The position numbers and the translations under genes were made by a program. Below the pieces are notes generated by a model. The model was not told the origin of the DNA. It saw only the letters and a program-made list of their open reading frames with translations, and ran no database searches. Below are positions 23,761 through 29,052 of a stretch of DNA of 29,052 bases, piece by piece. The stretch comes from VRUE01 sp040901495 (GTDB lineage: Bacteria > Actinomycetota > Thermoleophilia > Solirubrobacterales > 70-9): contig JBBDYO010000038.1 of the NCBI GenBank assembly GCA_040901495.1, positions 1-29,052 on the forward strand. The letters run 5' to 3'. Position 1 is the stretch's first letter, and each line of letters starts with the position of its first letter.

Positions 23761-24582
23761 CTAGGGGATGCCCGCGGCGAAGCTGACCGACCAGATGCGC
23801 AGGCCGGGGGAGGGGCGGAGCACGATCGAGTGGTTCTCGTGGTGAGCGTGCTCGGCCAGGGCGTAGAGGGCGGGGCCGCTCACCTCGATCGTCCCGGCAC
23901 TCGTTCCCTCCAACGCGATCTCGATCTCGCCACCGCCCTCGACCGTCGCGTAGGCGCCGCCCGCCTCGTAGTCGATTCGCAGCTCATCTCCGTCCTCGCC
24001 GGCGGTCCAGGGGCTCTCCCATGAGCCACCGGGGAAGACCTCCGCGGTCGGTGCGATCACGGTCGCGCCCTGCGCGTCGGTCGCGCGCAGGGGGTCCATC
24101 GGGGCGGGGAAGCTTCGCAGCGAGTCGATCTCGCGAAGCTCCCCCTGGATCGCCTCCTCGGTCCCCTGGTATTCGCCCTCTCCAAAATGGAACCAGGCCA
24201 GCGCTCCACCCTGCCCCCAGAGGAAGAGGCTCGGCCAGCCCTTGCATCCGTACTCGCGCCAGAGCTGCCGCTCGGCATCGATCGCGACCGGGAAGGAGAC
24301 GCCAAGCTCCTCGAGCCCGGACGCAACCGCCGCGGGGTCGGCGCCGAACGGGAAGCGCGGCGCCTGGACCCCGATCGTCCGCAGCCCCGCCTCCCGGTAG
24401 CGCTTGTCCCACTCAGTTAGGTAGGGCAGCGTCCGCACGCTGTTCAGCTGGGCAAAGTCGAGGAAGTGGACGATGGCCGGCCCGGCCGCGGTAAGGGCCG
24501 GCATCGACTCTGGAGCCTCGCCGACCCACTCGATTCCCTCCGGCAGGTCGGGTGTTGCGATCGTGTCTCGTTCCGGGCGCAC
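23761..24582 (-). CDS. DipZ-like thioredoxin-fold protein lacking the CxxC motif
   Basis: A 273-residue protein. Residues ~35-140 match the thioredoxin domain of the DipZ family: VHFLDF, then RTLPYLTEWDKRYREAGLRTIGVQAPRFPFG, and the cis-Pro segment YGCKGWPSLFLWGQGG followed by FHFGEGEY. Where DipZ-type proteins have C-x-x-C before RTLPYL, this one has Q45-L-N-S48. The one remaining Cys in that domain, C113, lies four residues before the cis-proline. The C-terminal ~100 residues are a beta domain like the DipZ C-terminal module (TIEVSGPALYALAEHAHHENHSIVLRPSPGLRIWSVSF). No signal peptide is visible. The GTG start has TAACGT 6 bases upstream. Disulfide chemistry is unlikely. Confidence 0.82.
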   Translation of the reverse strand: MRPERDTIATPDLPEGIEWVGEAPESMPALTAAGPAIVHFLDFAQLNSVRTLPYLTEWDKRYREAGLRTIGVQAPRFPFGADPAAVASGLEELGVSFPVAIDAERQLWREYGCKGWPSLFLWGQGGALAWFHFGEGEYQGTEEAIQGELREIDSLRSFPAPMDPLRATDAQGATVIAPTAEVFPGGSWESPWTAGEDGDELRIDYEAGGAYATVEGGGEIEIALEGTSAGTIEVSGPALYALAEHAHHENHSIVLRPSPGLRIWSVSFAAGIP

Positions 24583-24588
24583 CCCGGG

Positions 24589-24594
24589 ACGTTA
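24589..24594 (-). promoter_or_regulatory. Probable -10 box (TAACGT) of the DipZ-like gene
   Basis: The minus strand reads TAACGT 6 bases before the GTG at 24582. It shares two bases with the opposite-facing TATCCT box of the next gene. Confidence 0.45.
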
Positions 24595-24598
24595 TCCT
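24593..24598 (+). promoter_or_regulatory. Possible -10 box (TATCCT) of the CADD-like gene
   Basis: TATCCT lies 36 bases before the GTG at 24635. The resulting leader would carry the AAGGAGG ribosome site at 24621-24627, unlike the leaderless neighbours. Confidence 0.4.
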
Positions 24599-24634
24599 GG
24601 CAACCCCAGCACTGGCGACCAAGGAGGCACTCAA

Positions 24635-25258
24635 GTGAGCAATGACGTCTGGCAGAGGATTGAGCAGGCCCGGGCCCGCTGGAACGTGCTCGAGCACCCC
24701 TTCTACCAGCGCTGGTCGGCCGGTGAGCTGAGCCGTGAGAAGCTGGCCGAGTACTCCGGCCAGTACCGTCACGCGACCGCCGCGATCGCTCGCCTCAGCG
24801 CCTCCGTCGCCGAGTCCGTTCCCGAGGACGAGCGCGCCGAGCTGCGCCGCCACGCCGCCGAGGAGGCTGACCACATTGCCCTCTGGGACGGCTTCGTCGA
24901 GGCCGTCGGCGGCGACGTCGCCGCCGTCCCGACGCCCGAGACCAAGGAGTGCGTCGACGCGTGGACCGCGAGCGACGACCTTCTCTCCCAGCTCGTGCGC
25001 CTCTATGCGATCGAGAGCGGCCAGCCGGCGATCTCACAGACCAAGCGGCAGGGCTTGGCGGAGCACTACGGAGTTGGCGACGGTGCCGGCAACGAGTACT
25101 TCCGCGTCCACGAGAAGGCCGATGTCGATCATGCCGCCGAGGGCCGCTCTCTGATCGAGGCGCACCTCGCCGACGCCGACCCCGATGCTCTGGTGGCTGC
25201 GGCCGAGTCCGCTTTCAAGGCCAACTGGCGCTTGCTGGACGGTGTTACCGCGGCATAG
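24635..25258 (+). CDS. CADD-like haem-oxygenase-fold (HDO superfamily) protein
   Basis: A 207-residue all-helical protein of the TenA/PqqC/CADD fold: LEHPFYQRWSAGELSREKLAEYSGQYRHATAAI, AAEEADHIALW, YAIESGQPAISQ and YFRVHEKADVDHAAEG. H80, E127, H159, D163 and H166 match, with the same E-x31-H-x3-D-x2-H spacing, five of the six dimetal ligands I recall for Chlamydia CADD. The position of the first Glu is His (H73). CADD makes p-aminobenzoate for folate; related HDO enzymes do other oxidations, so the reaction here is open. The GTG has a perfect AAGGAGG 7 bases upstream. The next small gene overlaps its last 17 bases. Confidence 0.85.
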   Translation: MSNDVWQRIEQARARWNVLEHPFYQRWSAGELSREKLAEYSGQYRHATAAIARLSASVAESVPEDERAELRRHAAEEADHIALWDGFVEAVGGDVAAVPTPETKECVDAWTASDDLLSQLVRLYAIESGQPAISQTKRQGLAEHYGVGDGAGNEYFRVHEKADVDHAAEGRSLIEAHLADADPDALVAAAESAFKANWRLLDGVTAA

Positions 25259-25559
25259 CCGACACCCGGCGGTACCGGTCGCGATCAGCGGCCTGGTCCT
25301 TGTCGTTGCTCAACTGCACGGCCATATCGAGGTCGTGCTGCCCGTCGTTCCGCTGCTCCTGCTGGTCGTCTCGCTGCTGGTCGGCATCTACCCGGGCTGC
25401 GAGACGATCGTGCGCCTCGCCGAACGCGGCGGGCTACGGCGGCGTCGCCGCTCGGCGCCGAGCCAGGCACGGCCGGCCGGCCCCAACGTGCCCATGGTCA
25501 GCGGCGGACTGCTGATCGCCTTCGGCCTCGCTCAACGCCCGCCGCCACTCGCTGCCTAG
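25242..25559 (+). CDS. Small membrane protein of unknown function
   Basis: A 105-residue protein from a GTG at 25242, overlapping the CADD-like gene by 17 bases. Two hydrophobic segments near the N-terminus (VAISGLVLVVAQL and VVLPVVPLLLLVVSLLVGIYPG) are followed by a basic loop (RGGLRRRRRSAPSQ) and a shorter hydrophobic stretch (MVSGGLLIAFGLA). Codon third positions are strongly G/C, like real genes here, which supports it. No family is recognised. The start is inferred; no ribosome site is seen and translational coupling is likely. A strong hairpin follows 11 bases after the stop. Confidence 0.65.
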   Translation: MLPRHSRHPAVPVAISGLVLVVAQLHGHIEVVLPVVPLLLLVVSLLVGIYPGCETIVRLAERGGLRRRRRSAPSQARPAGPNVPMVSGGLLIAFGLAQRPPPLAA

Positions 25560-25570
25560 TCCAGAGGTAC

Positions 25571-25593
25571 CGGGCGGCGGAGTGCGCCGCCCG
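25571..25593 (+). terminator. GC-rich hairpin after the 25559 stop
   Basis: A perfect 9-bp stem (CGGGCGGCG / CGCCGCCCG) with a 5-base loop GAGTG lies in the 85-base gap before the next gene. It lacks a T-tract, so it is a weak or actinobacterial-type terminator, or a structured leader for the downstream gene. Confidence 0.45.
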
Positions 25594-25644
25594 ACCCGAT
25601 TTGGCGGGATGCAGTCGATCCACGCCATCGACAAAGGAGCGAGC

Positions 25645-26064
25645 ATGAAATCGAACACCGGACGTGTATTGCTGGGCATTGCCTTGGTTGCCGCGGCGGT
25701 CGTGCTGCTGATCCTGCTGAAGGGCAGCGAAGAGGACGACGGGGGCACCAACACGACGGCGACGGCTCAGCCCACCACCGAACCGACCAAGCCGCCGAAG
25801 CCGGCGATTCCCACCATCGTGGTCAAGGGCGGAGAGCCGGTCGGCGGGGTGGAGCAGCTCTCCTATGAGGCGGGAGATCAGATCCGCTTCAAGGTGACCT
25901 CCGACACCAGCGACGAGGTCCATATCCACACCTACGACGTCAGCAAGGAGATCCCGGCTGGTGGGACGGTCACGCTCTCCTTCCCGGCCGACATCGAAGG
26001 GATTTTCGAGGCCGAGCTGCATGGGAGCGGCGAGCAGATCGCGGAGATCCAAGTCAATCCATGA
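25645..26064 (+). CDS. Membrane-anchored cupredoxin-like domain protein
   Basis: A 139-residue protein: an N-terminal membrane helix (RVLLGIALVAAAVVLLILL, residues ~7-25), an acidic then Thr/Pro-rich linker (residues ~29-56), and a C-terminal cupredoxin-like beta domain (LSYEAGDQIRFKVTSDTS, EVHIHTYDVSKEIPAGG, FEAELHGSGEQIAEIQV). There is no cysteine anywhere, so a classical type-1 copper site is not possible. H93, H95 and H126 could form a His-rich metal site, as inference. The ATG has AAAGGAG (25633-25639) 5 bases upstream. Its TGA overlaps the next gene's ATG (ATGA), implying translational coupling. The domain would face outside the cell. Confidence 0.85.
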   Translation: MKSNTGRVLLGIALVAAAVVLLILLKGSEEDDGGTNTTATAQPTTEPTKPPKPAIPTIVVKGGEPVGGVEQLSYEAGDQIRFKVTSDTSDEVHIHTYDVSKEIPAGGTVTLSFPADIEGIFEAELHGSGEQIAEIQVNP

Positions 26065-27455
26065 GCCTGCTTCCGCTCGCGCACGCGCTGCCCGCGCCGG
26101 AGGATCTGCCGATCCCGGCCTGGCTGTTCGCGTGGGGGGCGTCGATCGTCCTGATCGTCTCCTTCTTCGCGCTGTCGATTGGGTGGCGCGAGCCCCGCTT
26201 CGAGAGGGAACGATGGCGTCCCCTCGGAGCGGGGCTCTCGCGAGCCCTGGTCGGACTGCCGGCGCAGGTCCTCTGTGGAGCGGTTTCGGTCTTCCTCCTC
26301 GGCTTCACCGTCTACGCCGGGTTGCGCGGCACCGAAGCGCCCGATCGCAACTTCGCCATCACTTTCGTCTTCATCACGGTCTGGCTCGGCTTTCCGCTGC
26401 TCAGCGTCCTGCTCGGCGATGTCTTCCGCGCCTTCAATCCGTGGCGGGCGATCGGCCGGGTGGTGGGCGGTGCCTTCACCGCGCTGGCCGGGCAGCGTCC
26501 CGCCCATCTCACCTACCCGGAGGCGCTGGGCCGTTGGCCGGCGGCGATTGGGCTGCTCGCCTTCGTCTGGCTCGAGATCGTCTACGGATCGAGTGGAGGC
26601 CTGACCGCCGGCGTGTCTCCGGAGACCACCGCCTTCGCCGTCTTCGTCTACTCCGCGTACACGCTGGCGATGATGTCGCTGTTCGGCGTCGAGAAATGGT
26701 GCAAGCGGGGAGAGGTCTTCGCCGTCTACTTCGGCATGTTCGCCCAGCTTGGGTCGTTTGGCGTCAAGGACGGCCGTCTGGGGGTGAGGCGGCCGCTGTC
26801 GGCGGCGACGAGCTGGGCGACCTTGCCTGGCTCGGTGGCGATCGCGATCGCCTCGATAGCCACGACCAGCTTTGATGGCGGGCAGGAGGGCGCCTTCAAG
26901 GACGCGATAACGAAGGTCGCCGAATGGCTGGGCGACATCGGACTCGGCCCCGTCGGCGCGCAACGCCTCTCCAGCACGATCTTCCTCCTGCTCTGCTTTG
27001 CCGGTGTCTGGCTGGTCTATCTGATCGGCGTGCGCGGGATGTCAACCGTCGGCGGCGCGCCACCGTTGAAGAAACTGCGCTCTGGCTTCGCCCACACCCT
27101 GATCCCGATCGCCTTCGCTTACCTCGCCGCCCACTACTTCAGCTTCTTCGTCTTCCAGGAGCAGGCTCAGTTCGCCTACCTGCTGTCCGATCCACTGGGC
27201 ACCGCGACCACCGATCTCTTCGGCACGGCGTCGTGGAGCGTCGACTACCAAGCCATCAGCGCCAACATGATCTGGTACGTGCAGGTAGGCACCCTCATCG
27301 TCGGGCACGTGATCGCCCTGACGCTTGCCCACGACCGCGCCACCGCCTACTGGGGCAACTACCGCCAGGCGGCCCGCTCCCAGTATTGGATGCTCGCCGT
27401 GATGGTCGCCTTCACCTGCTTCGGCCTCTACCTCCTCTCGGTGGCCAACGGCTAG
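26061..27455 (+). CDS. Polytopic membrane protein of unknown function
   Basis: A 464-residue protein with many hydrophobic segments (FAWGASIVLIVSFFALSIG, VLCGAVSVFLLGFTVYAG, FAITFVFITVWLGFPLLSVLLG, LLAFVWLEIVYG, and more to YWMLAVMVAFTCFGLYLL), about ten to twelve helices. Proteins like this in actinobacteria are often labelled 'fenitrothion hydrolase', after a membrane protein linked to cleavage of that organophosphate. I recall that label from memory and would not take it as a proven function. The motif GDVFRAFNPWRAIGR is prominent. It starts inside the preceding cupredoxin-like gene's stop codon, so the two probably work together, for example on metal or redox chemistry at the membrane. 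Confidence 0.8.
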   Translation: MSLLPLAHALPAPEDLPIPAWLFAWGASIVLIVSFFALSIGWREPRFERERWRPLGAGLSRALVGLPAQVLCGAVSVFLLGFTVYAGLRGTEAPDRNFAITFVFITVWLGFPLLSVLLGDVFRAFNPWRAIGRVVGGAFTALAGQRPAHLTYPEALGRWPAAIGLLAFVWLEIVYGSSGGLTAGVSPETTAFAVFVYSAYTLAMMSLFGVEKWCKRGEVFAVYFGMFAQLGSFGVKDGRLGVRRPLSAATSWATLPGSVAIAIASIATTSFDGGQEGAFKDAITKVAEWLGDIGLGPVGAQRLSSTIFLLLCFAGVWLVYLIGVRGMSTVGGAPPLKKLRSGFAHTLIPIAFAYLAAHYFSFFVFQEQAQFAYLLSDPLGTATTDLFGTASWSVDYQAISANMIWYVQVGTLIVGHVIALTLAHDRATAYWGNYRQAARSQYWMLAVMVAFTCFGLYLLSVANG

Positions 27456-27471
27456 GGGGGGTGCCATGGGT

Positions 27472-27494
27472 TTGACCATCTATACGGCGGTCAA
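27472..27494. promoter_or_regulatory. Dyad TTGACC-N11-GGTCAA upstream of the 46-residue gene
   Basis: A perfect 6-bp inverted repeat with an 11-base spacer lies in the 82-base gap between the polytopic gene and the next start. It could be an operator or a weak hairpin; the stem is short for a terminator. Confidence 0.3.
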
Positions 27495-27525
27495 CTCCCG
27501 GCACGTCCGTGGCACGCGCTCGGTC

Positions 27526-27531
27526 TAAGCT
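27526..27531 (+). promoter_or_regulatory. Probable -10 box (TAAGCT) of the 46-residue membrane protein gene
   Basis: TAAGCT ends exactly 6 bases before the ATG at 27538, the leaderless spacing. No ribosome site is needed or seen. Confidence 0.4.
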
Positions 27532-27537
27532 AGGGCG

Positions 27538-27678
27538 ATGCTTCCGCTCGCCCATGTCGGCCACTGGACGTGGGCGCTTTACCTGCCGCCGCTCCTGATT
27601 GTGGTCGGCTCGATCCTCAAGACCACGCTCACCGAGCGCCGCAGAAAGCAGCAGGCGGTTTCAGAGGATCTCGGCTAG
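27538..27678 (+). CDS. 46-residue single-span membrane protein
   Basis: The ORF reads MLPLAHVGHWTWALYLPP, then LLIVVGSILKTTL and a basic, charged tail (TERRRKQQ...SEDLG). One transmembrane helix spans roughly residues 12-30. Third codon positions are mostly G/C. Its LPLAH start echoes the MSLLPLAHALP start of the 464-residue protein just upstream, and the two may share a complex. The last 18 bases overlap the convergent sufD end. It is too short for most gene finders, so it is easily missed. The call rests on the TAAGCT box, hydrophobicity and position; no family is known to me. Confidence 0.6.
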   Translation: MLPLAHVGHWTWALYLPPLLIVVGSILKTTLTERRRKQQAVSEDLG

Positions 27679-28821
27679 GCGCTTCTCGAGCGCGGCGGAG
27701 ATCTCGTCGCGGACGGAGCCCTCGGCCAGCCGTTCGACCAGCGACTCGAGGAAGCCTTCGATGATCAGGCTTTTGGCCGCTGCCGGGTCGAGTCCGCGGG
27801 AGGTCAGGTAGAAGAGTTGGTCGCGGTCGATTTGCGCGATCGCCGCGGCGTGGGTGCAGCGGACGTCGTCGGCTTCGATCTCGAGGCCCGGGATCGCGTC
27901 GGCGTGGGCATCGGTGGAGAGCAGCAGGTTGCGGCACTCCTGGAAGGCGTCGGTGCCCTGGGCACCCGGGTCGACGCGGATCATTCCCCGCCAGACAGCC
28001 GTTGCCCCGGCGGCGAGGACGCCGCGGAAGGCGAGGTCGGAGAAGGTGTTGGGAGCGGCGTGCTCCTGGGTGGTGTCGAAGTCGAGGTGCTGGCCTGGGC
28101 CGCCGGCGTAGCCGCCCGTTACCCGCGCCTCGGAGCCCGGGCCGGCGAGGTTGGTCTCCATCCGCACCTTGCCCCGAGCCGAGCCGAAGCCGAGGGCCGT
28201 CCAGTCGAGGCGACCGTCGCGTTCGACCTGGGCGCGCTGCGTCGCGAAGATCCAGGCCCGCTCGGAGATGTCCTGGGTGCTGATGTAGCGCAGCGTCGCC
28301 GCCTGGCCGACGTGCAGCTCAACCACCGAGTTGATCAGCGCCTCGGTCTCGTCGCCTTGCGAAGAGCAGTGCTCCCAGACCTCGGCCTCGGCACCCTCCT
28401 CGAGCACGACCAGGGTGCGCCAGGAGACCGCCGCGCCGTCCTCATCGAGCGGCAGCTCGACCCGGATCGGCTCCTCGACCTTGACTCCGCGAGGCACGTG
28501 GACCAAGACCCCGTCGCGCCAGCTCGCCTCGTTGCGAGCGACGAACGGGTCCTCAATCGGCACCAGCGAGCCGAGCCGCTCGCGCAGCAGCTCGTCGTGG
28601 GATTCGATTGCCTCGGCGAGCGGCATCACCGTCACGCCGTCGGCGCCGTCGATCGAGGCGTTTGCGGCGGTGGCTGCGAACGAGTCGATCTCGAGCCCGG
28701 AAAGGTCGGTGAATTCCCAGCCCTTCGCCTTCTGATCGGGGAGGGGGAGCTCCTGCGCGAGAGAGGCGCCCCGCTGGCGCCTCTCCGAAAGCCAAGCGGG
28801 TTCGGTCGCGACCTCAGCCAA
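27661..28821 (-). CDS. sufD: SUF Fe-S cluster assembly scaffold subunit SufD
   Basis: A 386-residue SufD. The N-terminal helical part has WEFTDLSGL; the right-handed beta-helix core includes DGVLVHVPRGVKVEEPIRV, SVVELHVGQAATLRYISTQ, AVWRGMIRVDPGAQGTDAFQECRNLLLS, and the C-terminal IEADDVRCTHAAAIAQIDRDQLFYLTSRGLDPAAAKSLIIEGF, with the conserved Cys-x-His (CTH) at the SufB-SufD interface. SufBCD builds Fe-S clusters in the cytosol. The TTG start is preferred because GGAGGG (28832-28827) sits 5 bases before it, inside the end of sufB, with an 8-base overlap. No ATG lies nearby in frame. Confidence 0.96.
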   Translation of the reverse strand: MAEVATEPAWLSERRQRGASLAQELPLPDQKAKGWEFTDLSGLEIDSFAATAANASIDGADGVTVMPLAEAIESHDELLRERLGSLVPIEDPFVARNEASWRDGVLVHVPRGVKVEEPIRVELPLDEDGAAVSWRTLVVLEEGAEAEVWEHCSSQGDETEALINSVVELHVGQAATLRYISTQDISERAWIFATQRAQVERDGRLDWTALGFGSARGKVRMETNLAGPGSEARVTGGYAGGPGQHLDFDTTQEHAAPNTFSDLAFRGVLAAGATAVWRGMIRVDPGAQGTDAFQECRNLLLSTDAHADAIPGLEIEADDVRCTHAAAIAQIDRDQLFYLTSRGLDPAAAKSLIIEGFLESLVERLAEGSVRDEISAALEKRLAEIL

Positions 28822-29052
28822 TGCTTCCCTCCATCTGCAGCTCGATCAGCCGGTTGAGCTCGACCGCGTACTCCATCGGCAGCTCTTTGGTGACCGGCTC
28901 GATGAAGCCGTTGACGATCATCTTCGAGGCCTCCTCCTCGTCGAGCCCGTGGCTCTGCAGGTAGAAGAGCTGCTCGTCGCCGATTTTCGAGACCGTTGCC
29001 TCGTGACCGACGTCGGCGTCGTTCTCGTCGATGCGGATCGTCGGGTAGGTGT
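28814..29052 (-). CDS. sufB: SUF Fe-S cluster scaffold SufB, 3' end (start outside window)
   Basis: The last ~79 residues of SufB are visible: TYPTIRIDENDADVGHEATV, SKIGDEQLFYLQSHGLDEEEAS, KMIVNGFIEPVTKELPME and YAVELNRLIELQMEGSIG. The G-H-E-A-T motif and the F-x-x-P-V-x-x-x-L-P-x-E-Y-A-x-E-x-N-x-L end are diagnostic. It lies directly upstream of sufD with overlapping ends, so the operon order is sufB-sufD here. The rest of the gene continues beyond the window. Confidence 0.95.
   Translation of the reverse strand, partial: TYPTIRIDENDADVGHEATVSKIGDEQLFYLQSHGLDEEEASKMIVNGFIEPVTKELPMEYAVELNRLIELQMEGSIG
28827..28832 (-). promoter_or_regulatory. Ribosome binding site deciding the sufD TTG start
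   Basis: The minus strand reads GGAGGG, 5 bases before the TTG at 28821, within the sufB coding end. It supports this rare start codon. Confidence 0.55.

Noticed and set aside
27817..28857. 346-residue plus-strand frame opposite sufD
   Set aside because: It is antisense to a well-conserved gene; shadow of codon bias. The same applies to 25932-26963 and 19316-20764.
1..29052. CRISPR arrays, tRNA or rRNA genes, phage or conjugation genes
   Set aside because: No spaced direct repeats, clover-leaf candidates or such gene products were seen when reading the window by eye.

Overview
The window is a dense, GC-rich stretch of bacterial chromosome. It resembles an actinobacterium, most likely of the Thermoleophilia/Solirubrobacterales type. 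The reasons are strong G/C third-position bias, a MarP-like CvpA-trypsin protease, an AddAB/AdnAB-like helicase-nuclease pair, a WS/DGAT acyltransferase, SUF iron-sulfur genes and TAnnnT -10 boxes set close to start codons. The assignment is inference; no rRNA or tRNA gene is present to fix it. There is no non-coding stretch longer than 300 bases. The longest, about 190 bases at 4229-4420, is mostly a palindromic insertion.

Layout. 1-2009 is the 3' part of the glutamate synthase large subunit, convergent with a small coiled-coil gene. 2421-4228 holds a zinc-ribbon/FHA protein, an SRPBCC protein and a lipoprotein, followed by a 164-bp MITE-like element with 24-bp perfect terminal repeats (4225-4388). 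4421-7337 (minus) holds a penicillin-binding protein downstream of a MarP-like membrane protease. An HxlR regulator (7400) is divergent from the protease, with a palindrome in the shared gap. 7778-16217 (minus) is a DNA-repair block: xseB and xseA (ExoVII), then an AddA-type and an AddB-type helicase-nuclease whose start and stop codons overlap. 16314-18771 holds small metabolic genes: an unknown, a HAD phosphatase with an unknown partner, a GNAT acetyltransferase and a MIP18/SufT-like protein. 18777-21859 holds FxsA, a WS/DGAT acyltransferase and ispH. 21843-24582 holds two secreted proteins and a DipZ-like thioredoxin-fold protein lacking its cysteines. 24635-27678 is a plus-strand run: a CADD-like (haem-oxygenase-fold) protein, a small membrane protein, a membrane-anchored cupredoxin-like domain, a large polytopic membrane protein and a 46-residue membrane protein. 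The window ends with sufD and the 3' end of sufB on the minus strand.

How the genes fit together. ExoVII and the AddAB-like enzyme are both DNA end-processing nucleases, and ExoVII's small subunit ends in an SSB-like acidic tip. SufB, SufD and the MIP18-like protein make or deliver Fe-S clusters, and the window also encodes Fe-S enzymes (glutamate synthase, IspH, AddA, AddB). The run from 25242 to 27678 looks like an envelope module of unknown function, possibly metal-related. Most genes that do not overlap an upstream neighbour have a TAnnnT hexamer 6-10 bases before the start codon, which points to widespread leaderless transcription.
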